NCBI GenBank assembly: GCA_016584305.1
Contig: JACEEZ010011873.1
Coordinates: 117,501-181,500 of the forward strand
Direction of reading: 5' to 3'
Source of the DNA: Chionoecetes opilio
Lineage: Eukaryota > Arthropoda > Malacostraca > Decapoda > Majidae
DNA: 64,000 nucleotides
The notes beneath the pieces were generated by a model that did no database searches, was not told the DNA's origin, and was given only the letters and a program-made list of their open reading frames with translations. Below, in pieces: positions 28,063 to 37,040 of this stretch (position 1 is its first letter; each line of letters starts with the position of its first letter). A program made the position numbers and the translations under genes.

Positions 28063-28788
28063 GAGAGAAGAGAGAGAGAGAGAGAGAGAATGAGATACAT
28101 ACATTACCCAAATATTAAATTAATCACAATCACTATTACTCATATAAACACACACACACACACACCCACACCCACACACCCACCCACACCCACACCCACA
28201 CACCCACACCCACACCCACACCCACACACCCACACCCACACACCCCACACCCACACACACCCACAACCCACACCCACCCACCCACCACACACCCCACACA
28301 CACCCACACACACACCCACACACCCACACACCCACACCACCCACACACCCCACCCACACACACCACACACCCCCACCCACACACACACACCCACACACAC
28401 CACACAACCCCCCACACACCACACACACAACCCCCCCCCACACCCCCACACACACACAACCCCCCCCCCCGCACACACACACACCACACACCACACACAC
28501 ACACACACCCACCTCACATATCCCACCACATAAGGTGAGAGTAAAGCTGCCACACTCTTCTCCCTGGCGACTGTTTCCAAGCTTCCCAGGAGGGCTGTGT
28601 GGGCCCCTAAAGCAGCTGCCGTAGAGGGCTGTATCTTCTGCAGCTGCTGATGGTGAGCCAGGGTGAGCAGCAGGAGGAGGCATGCTGCGTGAGGTCCCTG
28701 TGGGGGGGTGACTCTGTAGGGGGGGGGGGGGGAAGAGGTACAAAAGTTACAGGAAGGCAAAATATATACAAGGAGAGAGAGAGAGAGA

Positions 28789-28841
<53 letters not shown>

Positions 28842-29814
28842 AGAGAGAAGGAGAGCCAAATGTCAAATACAGTATCAGAGTTAGGCCTCTTTCACACGAG
28901 GCAGCCGGTGGCCGCCACTGGTTGCCTGGTGCAGCTACCGCCGTGACACTAGTGGCTCATGGACACCCACCGCTCCTTGTCAGTCAGAAGAATGGCATCA
29001 ATGAAGGGATCCTTCTCGTTGCCTTGCTGACTAAAAAGAAAGCAAAGAGATGCTCTGGAGAGGAAAATGCCTGTCTCAGATGTTACCCTTGTGAATGGCC
29101 AGAGGACTGCATAATACACTTTTCAATGATTTGTGTGCTGATGAGAAGGTTTTCAACTTCTTTTGCCTGAGCAAGCCATCATTTGAAGAACTTCTGAGCC
29201 CCATGAGGAGCCCTCACAGGGACTACCACTAACATGACAGCATGCATTACACCAGAGAGGAAGTGGCGGCAACTGTGAGTGGCGGACGCTAGTTGCAGGA
29301 GTGAGCCACCGCAAAGCTGGTTGCCCGCCAGTCACCCAGTCGGACAACTGCAGTGGCCTCGTATGAAAGGCTCCATTGAATAGTATGGGAGGCCACTAGT
29401 TGCCGCCACTGTTGCGAGACACCAGTGACCTCGTGTGAAAGAGGCCTCACTTACACAACAGGACATCTCCAGGAAATTTCCTTTTTAAATCTACGTTAAA
29501 ATCACCGTTTAAATCATAATTCCATCATAACACCATCGGCACAATAAGTAAACGCACAACATAACATAAATAATAGTATAGCACAAGAGTCATAATAGCC
29601 CTTGGCACACCCCCACACAGCCTCTACAGCCCTTACCTCAATGAGCAGGTGCAGGAGGGATGTGAGGAGGGGGGGGGAGAGGCGCGTCCTGGTGGAGAGG
29701 TGTGCCAGGAGGAGGTAGGAGCCGCTGAGGAGAGGCGTCTGTTGTGAGGCCAGGCACTGAGGTAGCGACTTCACGATGCTGGCTATGTGCTCCTCCTTGA
29801 CCTGGGGGGGGGGG

Positions 29815-29849
<35 letters not shown>

Positions 29850-30083
29850 GAGGGGAGGAGGAGGGGGAGGAGGAGAGGAGGAGGGAAAGGGAGGAGGAGA
29901 AGGAGGAGGAGAGGAAGAGGAGGAGGAGGAGGGAGGAGGAGGAGGAGGAGGAGGAGGAGGAGGAGGAGGAGGAGAGGAGGAGGGGAGGGGGGGAAGAGGA
30001 GGAGAAGGAGGAAGAGGAGGGAAGATAAATGAAAACAAGATTAATATGACAATAGAAGATAGGAAATTAACACCCACAGACAC

Positions 30084-30128
<45 letters not shown>

Positions 30129-30409
30129 ACACACAACCCCCGAATACGAACACACACCTCGGTAGCGCCCAGGCCTCCCAACACAGTGGTGATGTAGAAG
30201 GAGGCTGCCACGACAGGTGTGTTTGACAGGTGTGGACCTGGGGGGGGGGGGGGGGAGAGAGTTCATTACTATCATCAATGCATATACCTATAAGTACCTA
30301 TAAGTACCTATAAGTACATATAATCATCACTGTCTATATATGTCTTCTTGTCACTACACACATTAAAAAAGAACTGTCACACTCTCTCACACACACACAC
30401 GCACACACA

Positions 30410-30442
<33 letters not shown>

Positions 30443-31290
30443 CATGCGGCAGTGATTGGGTCACCACATAAAAAGAAGGATATAAGGAAGATTGAGAGAA
30501 TGCAAAGAGCAGCCACAAAAATGGCTCCAAGCCTGAGAGATTTACCATACGAGGAAAGACTTTCAAGACTAAAACTCCCAACACCTTGTGACAAGAAGAG
30601 AAAGGGAGATTTTATAGCAGTGTCTAGAGCACAATGGGTCTGGAAAACATGGCTAGAGAAGATCTGTTTGTGTGGGACGACAGAAGTACAAGAGGTCATG
30701 AGAAGAAATTGAAAGGACAACATGCAAGAGGGACATAAAAAATACAGCTTCCCGTCTAGAAGCCTAGAAGCCTGGAAACAACCTTGATGCAAAAGTGATT
30801 CATGCAAGAACTATTCAGGACTTCAAAGGCAAGCTGGATAATAGTAGCTTTGGAGACGGGACAGTACGAGCATAGCTATTTTCCTGTATGTTACAACTAG
30901 CTAAATACACACACACACACACACAAACCCACCCACACACAGACACCCACACCCACCCACACACACACACCCACCCACACACACACACACACCCACACAC
31001 ACACACACACCCACCCACACACACACAAACACACACACACACACAAACCTTCATCATACGTAGCAGATAATCCGCCAAAAAGTTCCGAAACGACTGATTT
31101 TTAGCCCACTGGGTAAAAACCGTCAATTTCGGGAGGGGCCTGGCACTCTTCTGGCACTGCGAGAGCCACTGCCACTCGCCCCGATCCCCCCCGAGTGCCA
31201 CGATCTGTACCACTCGAGTAAAAAGCGCCGACTCGTAGTAAGGAAAAATACACATCAATAGCGGCTGAACGTTCATCTCATTCACCTGGA

Positions 31291-31372
<82 letters not shown>

Positions 31373-31445
31373 GGGGGGGAGGGGGGAAATAGTGGTTAAT
31401 AGTGGTTATGATGATGATTGTGGTAGTAGTAGTATGAGGAGGATT

Positions 31446-31500
<55 letters not shown>

Positions 31501-31539
31501 AACAACTACTACTACTAAATATAATAACACTACTACAAT

Positions 31540-31614
<75 letters not shown>

Positions 31615-31668
31615 AATGAATGTTATTATCATTATTACACATACTCATACCCACACAGACACTCCCAT

Positions 31669-31718
<50 letters not shown>

Positions 31719-32210
31719 AAAATAACCACACCCACCCACACACACAAACACCCACACCCACCTACCCACCCACACACACACCCACCCACACACCCACCCA
31801 CACACACAAACACCCACACCCACACCCATACACACACACCCACCCCCACCCCACCTACCCACCCACACCCACACACACTCCCACACCCACACCCAAACAC
31901 ACACCCACAAACACACACCTACACACTCACCCACACACACTCCCACACACACACACCCACCCACACACACACCCCCACACACACTCACCTATACACTAGC
32001 CACTCCAGCGCCCTAAACGCTGCTTCTTTCTGGAGATACGGAGACAGCAACAACAGGAACTTCTCAATGTCTCCGTCAAGCCTTGTGTTGGTCTCCTGGG
32101 TCTCCACGGCTCGCTGCAGGTCCTTGCCGGCACGCCCAAAGAGGGTCTCCGCGAAGGGGGTGAATCGCGGGTCTGTTTTCACTAGCGCTTCGTAACCCGA
32201 CCGCCCTGTG

Positions 32211-32244
<34 letters not shown>

Positions 32245-32461
32245 AGAGAGATGAGAGAGAGAGAGGAGAGAGAGGGAGAGGAGCGAGAGAGAGAGAGAGA
32301 GAGGGGGAGGGAGGGAGGGAGGGAGGGAGGGAGGGGGAGGGAGGGAGGGAGGGAGGGAGGGAGGGAGGGAGGGAGGGAGGGGAGGGAGAGAGAGAAAGAG
32401 AGGGAAAGAGAGAGAGAGAGAAAGAGAGAAAGAGAAGAGAGAGAGAGAGGAGAGAGAGAGA

Positions 32462-32516
<55 letters not shown>

Positions 32517-35257
32517 ACGAGAGAGAGAGAGAGAGAGAGAATGAGAGAGAGAATAGAGAGAGAATAGAGAGAGAGAATAGAGAGAGAGAATAAAGAGAGA
32601 GAATAAAGAGAGAGAATAAAGAGAGAAAAAATGTAAGTCAAAAAATATAAAAATTCAAAAAATGTCAAAAAAAATAATAAATAAAAAAATATATAAAAAA
32701 AATATAAAAAATATAATAAAAAAAATATAAAATTAGTCAAAATAAAAATAATAAAAAATGTAGTATAAAAAAAAAAATAGTCAAAAAATATAAAATCAAA
32801 AATCAAATATATAAACAAATGTAAAATAAAAAAATATGAAAAATAAGATATATAAAAATATAAAAATATTCTTCAAATCGCGGGTCTGTTTTCACTAGGG
32901 TCTTGTAACCCAGCCGCCCTGTGAGAGTGTTAGCGTCAGGGTTGTAGACAGACGGGGTGCAGTCAGTTCGTACACAAGTTGTTTCGTACACCAAAAAGTT
33001 GTTGTAGTCTTTTTGAACCATAGTCTTTTCGTACACTCAGCTCGTTTAAAAAATTTGAACTATTTACGAAACGACTCCAGTTTGTACGAAAATCTAAAAA
33101 CAGTGTACGAAAAACAACAAAACCGGGTCGAAACAACTTGTGTAGAAACCCCCTGACTGTCCCCCGGATAGGGTTGGCCGGAATCTGGTATAACAGCCCC
33201 AGCAGTTAAACCCATATCATATAAAGTTTCTTGCCATCAAAGGGGAAATAGTTTTGAGGTATATTTGTTCTAAAGATTTAAAGTAGCGTCCAGACCTTTT
33301 CACTTTCCCTGTTTTAATGCAGAAAACATGCCTTTGACAGTTATCAACAATACGTCGTCATTTTTTGTACCAGTCAGCCTTTTTTTTTAATAACCGCAAT
33401 CAAAATCTGCAAATTCCCGAGTTCTCAAAACGCACTAAAGATTTGAGACGCTCGGCTCAGGCTCCGTGAGCCATCAGGGAGGCCATCTTCCCGCGCAGGG
33501 TCAGAGCACGTAAACACAGAGTAAATAAAAAGATTGAAAAATTTTTGGGGGTTTTTCTGTAGTTTTTTTTGCTTATGCCACATGCATCTCCTTATGGATG
33601 CAGCAGTTTCCTTCCCACACACGCCTGACACCGAACCCCCTTCCCAACACACCCCCTGGGAAATACTTTGGAACTCTCCTTCCGGTTTTGCTGAAAGAAC
33701 TACCCCATGTATGTATGCTTATTTCTTCACATCTGTAAAGGCCAGGTGCGCTCAGCCCTTTGGTTAACCCACACGGGGCCCCAGAAAAATGAGGGGGCCC
33801 AAAAATTTAAGTCCCGTTAGGTTGGTTAGATACTTTGTGGTTAAGGTTGGTTAGGTTGGGATCTTTTGGGGGTTTAAAGGGTTTGGTTAGGTTTGGTAAC
33901 TTTGTGGTTAAGGTTAGGTTAGGTAGGTTAGGTATATTTGTGGTTAAGGAGGTTAGGTTTGGTATATTTGTGGTTTAAGGTTTGGGTTTGGGTTTGGTAT
34001 ATTTTGGGGTTAAATTAGGTTAGGTTAGGATACTTTGTGGTTAAGGAGGTTAGGGTTTGAGTATACTTTTTGGTTAAGGTTTAGGTTAGGTTAGGTATAA
34101 TTTGTGGTTAGGGTTTGGTTTGGTATACTTTTTTGGTTAAGGATGGTTACTTTGTGGTTAAAGGGTTTGGTTAGGTTTTAAATTTGTGGTTTAAAGGGTT
34201 TGGTTTTTGGTTAGGATTTTACAAAAGGGCTTGATGATTTTTTTGTGAGCCATAAATCATTAATTTTCTTCCCCCCCCCAAAACCCGTATTCCCCCCAGT
34301 TCCCCGGTTGTTGGGATAGGGGGAAAAAAAAAAAGATAGGGGGGGAAGGGTTTTCCAAAGTTTTTCCCACGCCGCACACACGCCCCTTCCCCCACACAGC
34401 TTGCATACACGCTCTTTTCCCCCACACACGCCTGCACACACGCCTCCCTTTCCCCCCCACGCCCGCGACACGCTTCCTTCCCACACCACGCCTGCCCCAA
34501 CCAAACACCTTCCACACAGACGCCTGCACACACACACGCCGCACACCGCCTCCTTCCCACCCCACCGTTTCCCTTTCCCCCCCCAACGCCTGCACACGAC
34601 ACCCTTCCCACACACACGCCTGCACACACGTCGCACACCGACACCCTTTTTACACACACGCCTACTTCCCACACAACCCGCCAACGCCCTCCACACACGT
34701 GTGTGTTTTGTGTGTATGTGTGGTGGTGTGTGCAGGAAGGGTGTTGGTGGCAGGCGTGTGTGCGGGGTTGTGGGGAAGAGGCGGTAAGCGAAGATTCACT
34801 GTCTGACACGAAGTACAATCGGTCATCAAACATTTCCCCACAGGTTAGGGGCAGAGTGCTGCGGGCGTCCCTGTTCGACGTCACAATAACAGTCGTAGCC
34901 CGTTGGAGGGGGAAAATTTTTTTTTCGCGCGCTTTTTACAAAAAATCGTGTTTTTTCGGAAAAAAAGGCCTGGAAACAATTTTTTTTGGGGATTTGGTGT
35001 TTTTAATGAAGTCAACATAATTAGGCAAAAAAAAAATGGGTCTGGACGACTACTTTAACCCCTTGAGGCCCCAGAACGTTATTGCCATTGTAATTTGGGT
35101 ACCATTAGACGATTTTTAGACGATTTTGTAATATTTTTTTTTTTTTTATAACATTATTTAACTTTTTTTTTAAATATATATATATATATATATATATATT
35201 TATTTAGATTTTTTTTTTTTTTTTTTTTTTATAATATATTTTTATATAAAAACCTAA

Positions 35258-35333
<76 letters not shown>

Positions 35334-37040
35334 AGGTTAGGTTTTTATATAAAAATATATTATAAAAAAAAAAAAAAAAATAGTTAAATAATGTTATAAA
35401 AAAAAATAATAATATAAAAAAAAAAAAAAAACAGTCAAGTTGTGTAAAATACCTTTACCACCATACCATGCTACCATTACTATAGTCTATTTTTTACAAG
35501 CGAGTGCAAAGTGCTCGCGAGTCCTCACTGGATACGGGATTTTTCCGGGATAAGCGGCCGACCCGACCCCACCGTCACGCTTTTCAGGAGCTTCTATCTT
35601 TGGAATCCCGCTTCTGATTGACAAGCGGTCTTGGCCATCTGATAGCCCCATTCAATCCCTATTTATGCTTGACATGTTGTGTCTCACGTGAGGGGTCAGC
35701 ATGGCGCGTGGCGCGTGAGGGGTGTCAGACAAGGTTATCTTGCTATAGCTGAGAAACGCTGTACCGACTCAGTTGAAATTTGGTGTGTGGTTTGAGACCA
35801 CACACCTAGCAATGTCACACAGGTCAAACTCCGGGTGACGCCACACGTGCGCACGTGCGGCGTGTTTCTACAGGCTCGCTCGTCCCTCCCCGATTAAGGC
35901 GTCTTACTGGTTTTATTATGGTCAAAATGCAGTAAGGAAGCCACGCCCCCTGCCTCCCCTTCTATTCTACGGGGCAGCTGATTGGTGCATTCCTCATATC
36001 ATCACTACCAATCACAATATCTTCACTACTTAATCACTACCAATCACAATATCTTCACTACTTAATCACTACCAATCACAATATCTTCACTACTTAACAG
36101 CGGCGTGACCACTGGACACAGCAATCTTCACTACAGAGGGTGACAAAATCAAAAACCCTCTGTAGTGAATATTGCTCTGTCCAGTGGTCACGCCGCTGTT
36201 AAGTAGTGAAGATATTGTGATTGGTAGTGATTAAGTAGTGAAGATATTGTGATGGGTAGTGATTAAGTAGTGAAGATATTGTGATTGGTAGTGATTAAGT
36301 AGTGAAGATATTGTGATGGGTAGTGATTAAGTAGTGAAGATATTGTGATGGGTAGTGATTAAGTAGTGAAGATATTGTGATGGGTAGTGATTAAGTAGTG
36401 AAGATATTGTGATGCGTAGTGATTAAGTAGTGAAGATATTGTGATGGGTAGTGATTAAGTAGTGAAGATATTGTGATGGGTAGTGATTAAGTAGTGAAGA
36501 TATTGTGATGGGTAGTGATTAAGTAGTGAAGATATTGTGATGGGTAGTGATTAAGTAGTGAAGATATTGTGATGGGTAGTGATTAAGTAGTGAAGATATT
36601 GTGATGGGTAGTGATTAAGTAGTGAAGATATTGTGATGGGTAGTGATTAAGTAGTGAAGATATTGTGATGGGTAGTGATTAAGTAGTGAAGATATTGTGA
36701 TGGGTAGTGATGATACGAGGAATGCACCAATCAGCTGCCCCGTAGCATAGAAGGGCAGGCAGGGGGCGTGGCTTCCTGACTGCATTTTGACCCTAATAAC
36801 AAAAATAGACTGTAGCCATAAGGGAAGGGGTGGGTGGGGAGAGACCTTGCTCTTTACTATCTAATTCCCCAACATGTAATTCCCACACTCACCAATATCG
36901 AAGTAGACGTCCCGGCCATATCTCGCAGCCTCCGACGGTTCGAAGAGGATGGAGCGTCTGTCCCTCTTGAGATCGAGGATGGAGGTCTGGGGTGTGGCCA
37001 GCCGCTGCAGCTGTGCGGCCAGCGAGGTGAGGGCGGCCAT
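27789..37040 (-). CDS. HEATR1/UTP10 gene, 5' seven exons (partial)
   Basis: HEATR1 (yeast Utp10) is a very long HEAT-repeat nucleolar protein of the U3 snoRNP/SSU processome. It is required for early pre-rRNA processing and supports RNA polymerase I transcription. Seven minus-strand exons of 148, 217, 248, 80, 165, 185 and 189 bp are seen. Every junction phase matches (1, 2, 1, 0, 0, 2), giving an open chain of 1232 nt, about 410 residues. Remembered human HEATR1 aligns along the whole chain: start MTSLAQQLQRLA against MAALTSLAAQLQRLA, then the segment ending CLEWLIHR against ALEWLVYR, then CVLPYHETRIFVRV against CIFPYYESALFTRV. Human HEATR1 is about 2140 residues, so only the N-terminal fifth is here. 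The rest lies beyond exon 7, to the left, past or within the satellite region. No internal stop was found. Confidence 0.93.
27979..28092. repeat. (GA)n tract at the HEATR1 exon 7 acceptor
   Basis: AGAG repeat on the plus strand, which is a (CT)n polypyrimidine tract on the transcribed strand, ending at the exon 7 acceptor. Confidence 0.9.
28144..28510. repeat. (CA)n / CACCCA compound microsatellite
   Basis: About 370 bp of CACA and CACCCA units with C-run interruptions, inside HEATR1 intron 6. It begins a few bases after the exon 6 donor (GTGGGTG), so the donor grades into the repeat. The long glycine/cysteine/valine or His/Thr/Pro open frames over it are repeat translations. Confidence 0.95.
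28513..28697 (-). CDS. HEATR1 exon 6
   Basis: Starts in phase 0 after CCCCCACAG with GPHAACLLLLLTLAHHQQLQ and ends YVVGYV plus two bases of an Arg codon, donor GTGGGT. It aligns with human IKDGLSCLIVLLQRQKPESL and with HYMLPHLVVSII. A second AG (CCTACAG at about 28713) would add five codons but in the wrong phase with exon 5, so the nearer acceptor is preferred. Relative to human about ten residues are absent at the exon 5/6 junction; a small missed exon is possible. Confidence 0.88.
28884..29446 (+). mobile_element. PIF/Harbinger-type element, deletion derivative with transposase remnant
   Basis: Terminal inverted repeats GGCCTCTTTCACACGAGG and CCTCGTGTGAAAGAGGCC flank 563 bp. The flanking triplets are TTA (left) and TCA (right), a one-base variant of the 3-bp TWA duplication typical of PIF/Harbinger. 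Inside, about 29140-29290 on the plus strand reads FFCLSKPSFEELLSPM, then after a stop HYTREEVAATV. This matches the order of the Harbinger transposase N-terminus (FxMSxxxFxELL, then speerLAvTLR). The catalytic domain is missing. It sits in HEATR1 intron 5, antisense to the gene. Confidence 0.85.
29637..29801 (-). CDS. HEATR1 exon 5
   Basis: 55 codons, phase 0 at both ends, acceptor C-run then AG, donor GTAAGG. It encodes VKEEHIASIVKSLPQCLASQ through LLTSLLHLLIE, aligning with human VSDNIIAKLFPYIQKGLKSS and the following YMIICQISVK segment. These are paired amphipathic helices typical of HEAT repeats. The acceptor polypyrimidine tract is a pure C run of about 20 bases followed upstream by GGA-type repeats. 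Confidence 0.92.
29803..30020. repeat. G-run and (GGA)n tract in HEATR1 intron 4
   Basis: About 25 G residues then roughly 190 bp of GGAGGA with GGGA variants. On the transcribed strand this is a C/T-rich tract running into the exon 5 acceptor. Glu/Gly/Arg-rich open frames over it are repeat translations. Confidence 0.92.
30158..30237 (-). CDS. HEATR1 exon 4
   Basis: 80 bp: two bases complete a Cys codon from exon 3, then 26 codons PHLSNTPVVAASFYITTVLG through GLGATE. It aligns with human SSAQLRVLLAFYASTIVSAL. The acceptor is a C run plus CAG, the donor GTGTGTGT runs straight into a (CA)n repeat at 30085-30150. Small but well supported by phase and position. Confidence 0.87.
30440..30903 (+). 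mobile_element. LINE 3' end (CR1/Jockey-like), with (CA)n tail
   Basis: Plus-strand segment translating as SPHKKKDIRKIERMQRAATK, then RDLPYEERLSRLKLPTP, then with frameshifts RGDFIAV and finally DFKGKLDN shortly before TAA. This order is the characteristic C-terminus of the ORF2 protein of CR1/L2/Jockey-type non-LTR retrotransposons. It ends in TAGCTAAATACACACAC running into the (CA)n repeat at 30906-31048, so the microsatellite was probably seeded by the LINE tail. 5'-truncated and dead. It lies in HEATR1 intron 3, antisense to the gene. Confidence 0.82.
30906..31044. repeat. (CA)n/CACCCA microsatellite next to HEATR1 exon 3 donor
   Basis: Compound (CA)n repeat between the LINE tail and exon 3. 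On the transcribed strand it is (GT)n, so exon 3 is followed by many overlapping GT dinucleotides. Confidence 0.93.
31045..31292 (-). CDS. HEATR1 exon 3
   Basis: One base completes Arg from exon 2, then FQVNEMNVQPLLMCIFPYYE through NFLADYLLRMMKV. It aligns closely with human FHIHLYNQDSLIACVLPYHE and its continuation. The acceptor is unusual: the tract before AG is a pure (AC)n repeat rather than pyrimidine-rich. At the 3' end GTTTGTGTGTGT offers several donors. Ending at 31045 (donor GTGTGT) gives the phase exon 4 needs and reads MMKVC then PHLSN. Ending at 31049 would break the frame with exon 4. Confidence 0.92.
31294..31368. repeat. (GT)n microsatellite at exon 3 acceptor
   Basis: 37 GT dinucleotides on the plus strand, i.e. 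(AC)n immediately upstream of the exon 3 acceptor. Confidence 0.97.
31446..31720. repeat. (CTA)n microsatellite blocks
   Basis: Two long CTA blocks (about 31446-31615 and 31669-31717) with a short spacer and a (CTG)4 interruption, in HEATR1 intron 2. Confidence 0.96.
31724..31982. repeat. CACCCA/CACA minisatellite
   Basis: Compound CA-rich array directly following the CTA blocks and reaching to within a few bases of the exon 2 donor. Confidence 0.95.
31989..32205 (-). CDS. HEATR1 exon 2
   Basis: Two bases complete the Gly codon from exon 1, then RSGYEALVKTDPRFTPFAET, then LFGRAGKDLQRAVETQETN, and ending ALEWLVY plus two bases of Arg. The human counterpart runs CTGLEELLGIDPSFEQFEAP to KCLEWLIHR, with RSVQTKAVNKQLDEN matching RAVETQETNTRLDGD. 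Donor GTGAGTG; the acceptor CTCTCTCTCACAG is the end of a (CT)n repeat. A partial second copy of this exon's start lies at 32876-32918. Confidence 0.95.
32207..32640. repeat. (GA)n / (GGGA)n compound microsatellite
   Basis: AGAG repeat, a (GGGA)n block at about 32308-32390, then AGAG and AGAGAATA units. It abuts the exon 2 acceptor, providing its polypyrimidine tract on the transcribed strand. Confidence 0.95.
32641..32870. repeat. A-rich low-complexity tract
   Basis: AAAAATATAAAAAATAATAAA-type sequence in HEATR1 intron 1, between the (GA)n repeat and the duplicated exon start. Confidence 0.85.
32876..32918 (-). pseudogene. Partial duplicate of HEATR1 exon 2 (5' 43 bp with acceptor)
   Basis: 43 bp match the first 43 bp of exon 2 with a few substitutions. 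It translates as GRLGYKTLVKTDPRF against GRSGYEALVKTDPRF, then the match stops and AT-rich sequence follows. The acceptor (ACTCTCACAG) is also copied. It sits upstream of the real exon 2 in the direction of transcription, so it is a potential decoy acceptor. Inclusion would add about 15 HEATR1-like residues and then read about 25 low-complexity codons to a stop. Confidence 0.88.
32960..33159. mobile_element. 200-bp MITE, CAGTCAG/CGTACAC family
   Basis: Ends CAGTCAGTTCGTACACAAG and GAAACAACTTGTGTAGAAACC with CCCTGACTG are imperfect inverted repeats; the body is full of TTCGTACA and TACGAAA motifs. A second copy lies at 48687-48912. No coding capacity. Superfamily not assignable from this alone. 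Confidence 0.75.
33160..33790. other. HEATR1 intron 1, unique sequence
   Basis: About 630 bp of ordinary-composition intronic sequence without recognisable exon, repeat or RNA gene. The short open frames carry no family resemblance. Confidence 0.5.
33815..34210. repeat. Degenerate GGTTAGG / CTTTGTGGTTAAGG tandem repeat
   Basis: About 12-14 copies of a 25-32-bp unit containing GGTTAGGTTAGGTATACTTTG then TGGTTAA. It contains TTAGG, the arthropod telomere unit, but the period is longer and mixed, so it is a minisatellite rather than a telomere array. Homopolymers are inflated. Confidence 0.8.
34370..34700. repeat. ACACGCCTGCAC / CTTCCCACAC minisatellite
   Basis: Irregular CA- and CGCC-rich repeats, about 15-30 bp, with inflated C runs; a mirrored GT version continues to about 34770. 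Cys/Val/Gly-rich open frames here are not genes. Confidence 0.75.
34790..35050. other. Unassigned intronic stretch
   Basis: Contains a pyrimidine/ACAG string (TTTCCCCACAG at about 34830-34841) on the plus strand, followed by about 60 open bases. It matches nothing I recognise, and homopolymer inflation returns after 34910. Confidence 0.3.
35055..35130. mobile_element. Truncated TTAA MITE (one 73-bp-type unit)
   Basis: Starts TTAACCCCTTGAGGCCCC, then AGAACGTTATTGCCATTGTA and on to ACGATTTTTAG, i.e. terminus plus most of one satellite unit. It then breaks off into the T-rich palindrome. The unique-sequence half and the other terminus are absent. Confidence 0.85.
35138..35432. repeat. AT-rich palindrome
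   Basis: Around a central (AT)n run near 35265-35325, arms read AAAACCTAACCTATATAT and ATATATAGGTTAGGTTTT. Outward they continue TATATTTTTATATA, T-run/A-run, and ATAACATTATTTAAC against GTTAAATAATGTTAT. The left arm carries an extra (TA)n block. It could extrude as a cruciform or be an inverted-repeat assembly artefact. Confidence 0.8.
35480..36815. mobile_element. Large fold-back element with 33-bp subterminal repeats
   Basis: Outer arms CTATAGTCTATTTTT and AAAAATAGACTGTAG are inverted copies. Further in, GTCAAAATGCAGTAAGGAAG with CACGCCCCCTGCC is mirrored on the right. Then come tandem 33-bp units (ATCACTACCAATCACAATAT, then CTTCACTACTTA): three copies on the left arm (about 36007-36099) and about 16 in inverse orientation on the right (36199-36715). 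The centre is a near-perfect hairpin, CAGCGGCGTGACCACTGGAC against its complement. No coding capacity. It lies in HEATR1 intron 1, about 80 bp beyond exon 1. Confidence 0.88.
35496..35908. other. Sequence inserted into the left arm of the fold-back element
   Basis: The right arm is continuous (…GACCCTAATAACAAAAATAG), but in the left arm the matching sequence is split after CTATTTTT and resumes at TTTTATTATGGTCAAAATG. The 413 bp between (including CACACGTGCGCACGTGCGGC) has no mirror partner and must be a later insertion. It has no recognisable ends or genes. Confidence 0.65.
36893..37040 (-). CDS. HEATR1 exon 1 (start codon)
   Basis: ATG at 37040-37038 in strong context (GCC ATG G), reading MAALTSLAAQLQRLATPQTS, then ILDLKRDRRSILFEPSEAA, then RYGRDVYFDI plus one base; donor GTGAGTG. 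It aligns with human MTSLAQQLQRLALPQSDASL, then SLLFDPKEAATIDRDTAFAI. An in-frame second Met is not available nearby, and upstream is a GC-rich leader with no ATG, so the start is secure. Confidence 0.95.

Noticed and set aside
28872..29450. Open frame at 28922-29170 as a host gene exon
   Set aside because: It lies wholly between Harbinger-type inverted repeats and overlaps a decayed transposase.
31392..31632. Poly-Leu, poly-Val and poly-Ser frames
   Set aside because: Different frames of the (CTA)n microsatellite.
34219..34884. Minus-strand 221-codon Cys/Val-rich frame as an additional HEATR1 exon
   Set aside because: Its bulk is a CA-rich minisatellite, and exon 1 to exon 2 phases already join without it.
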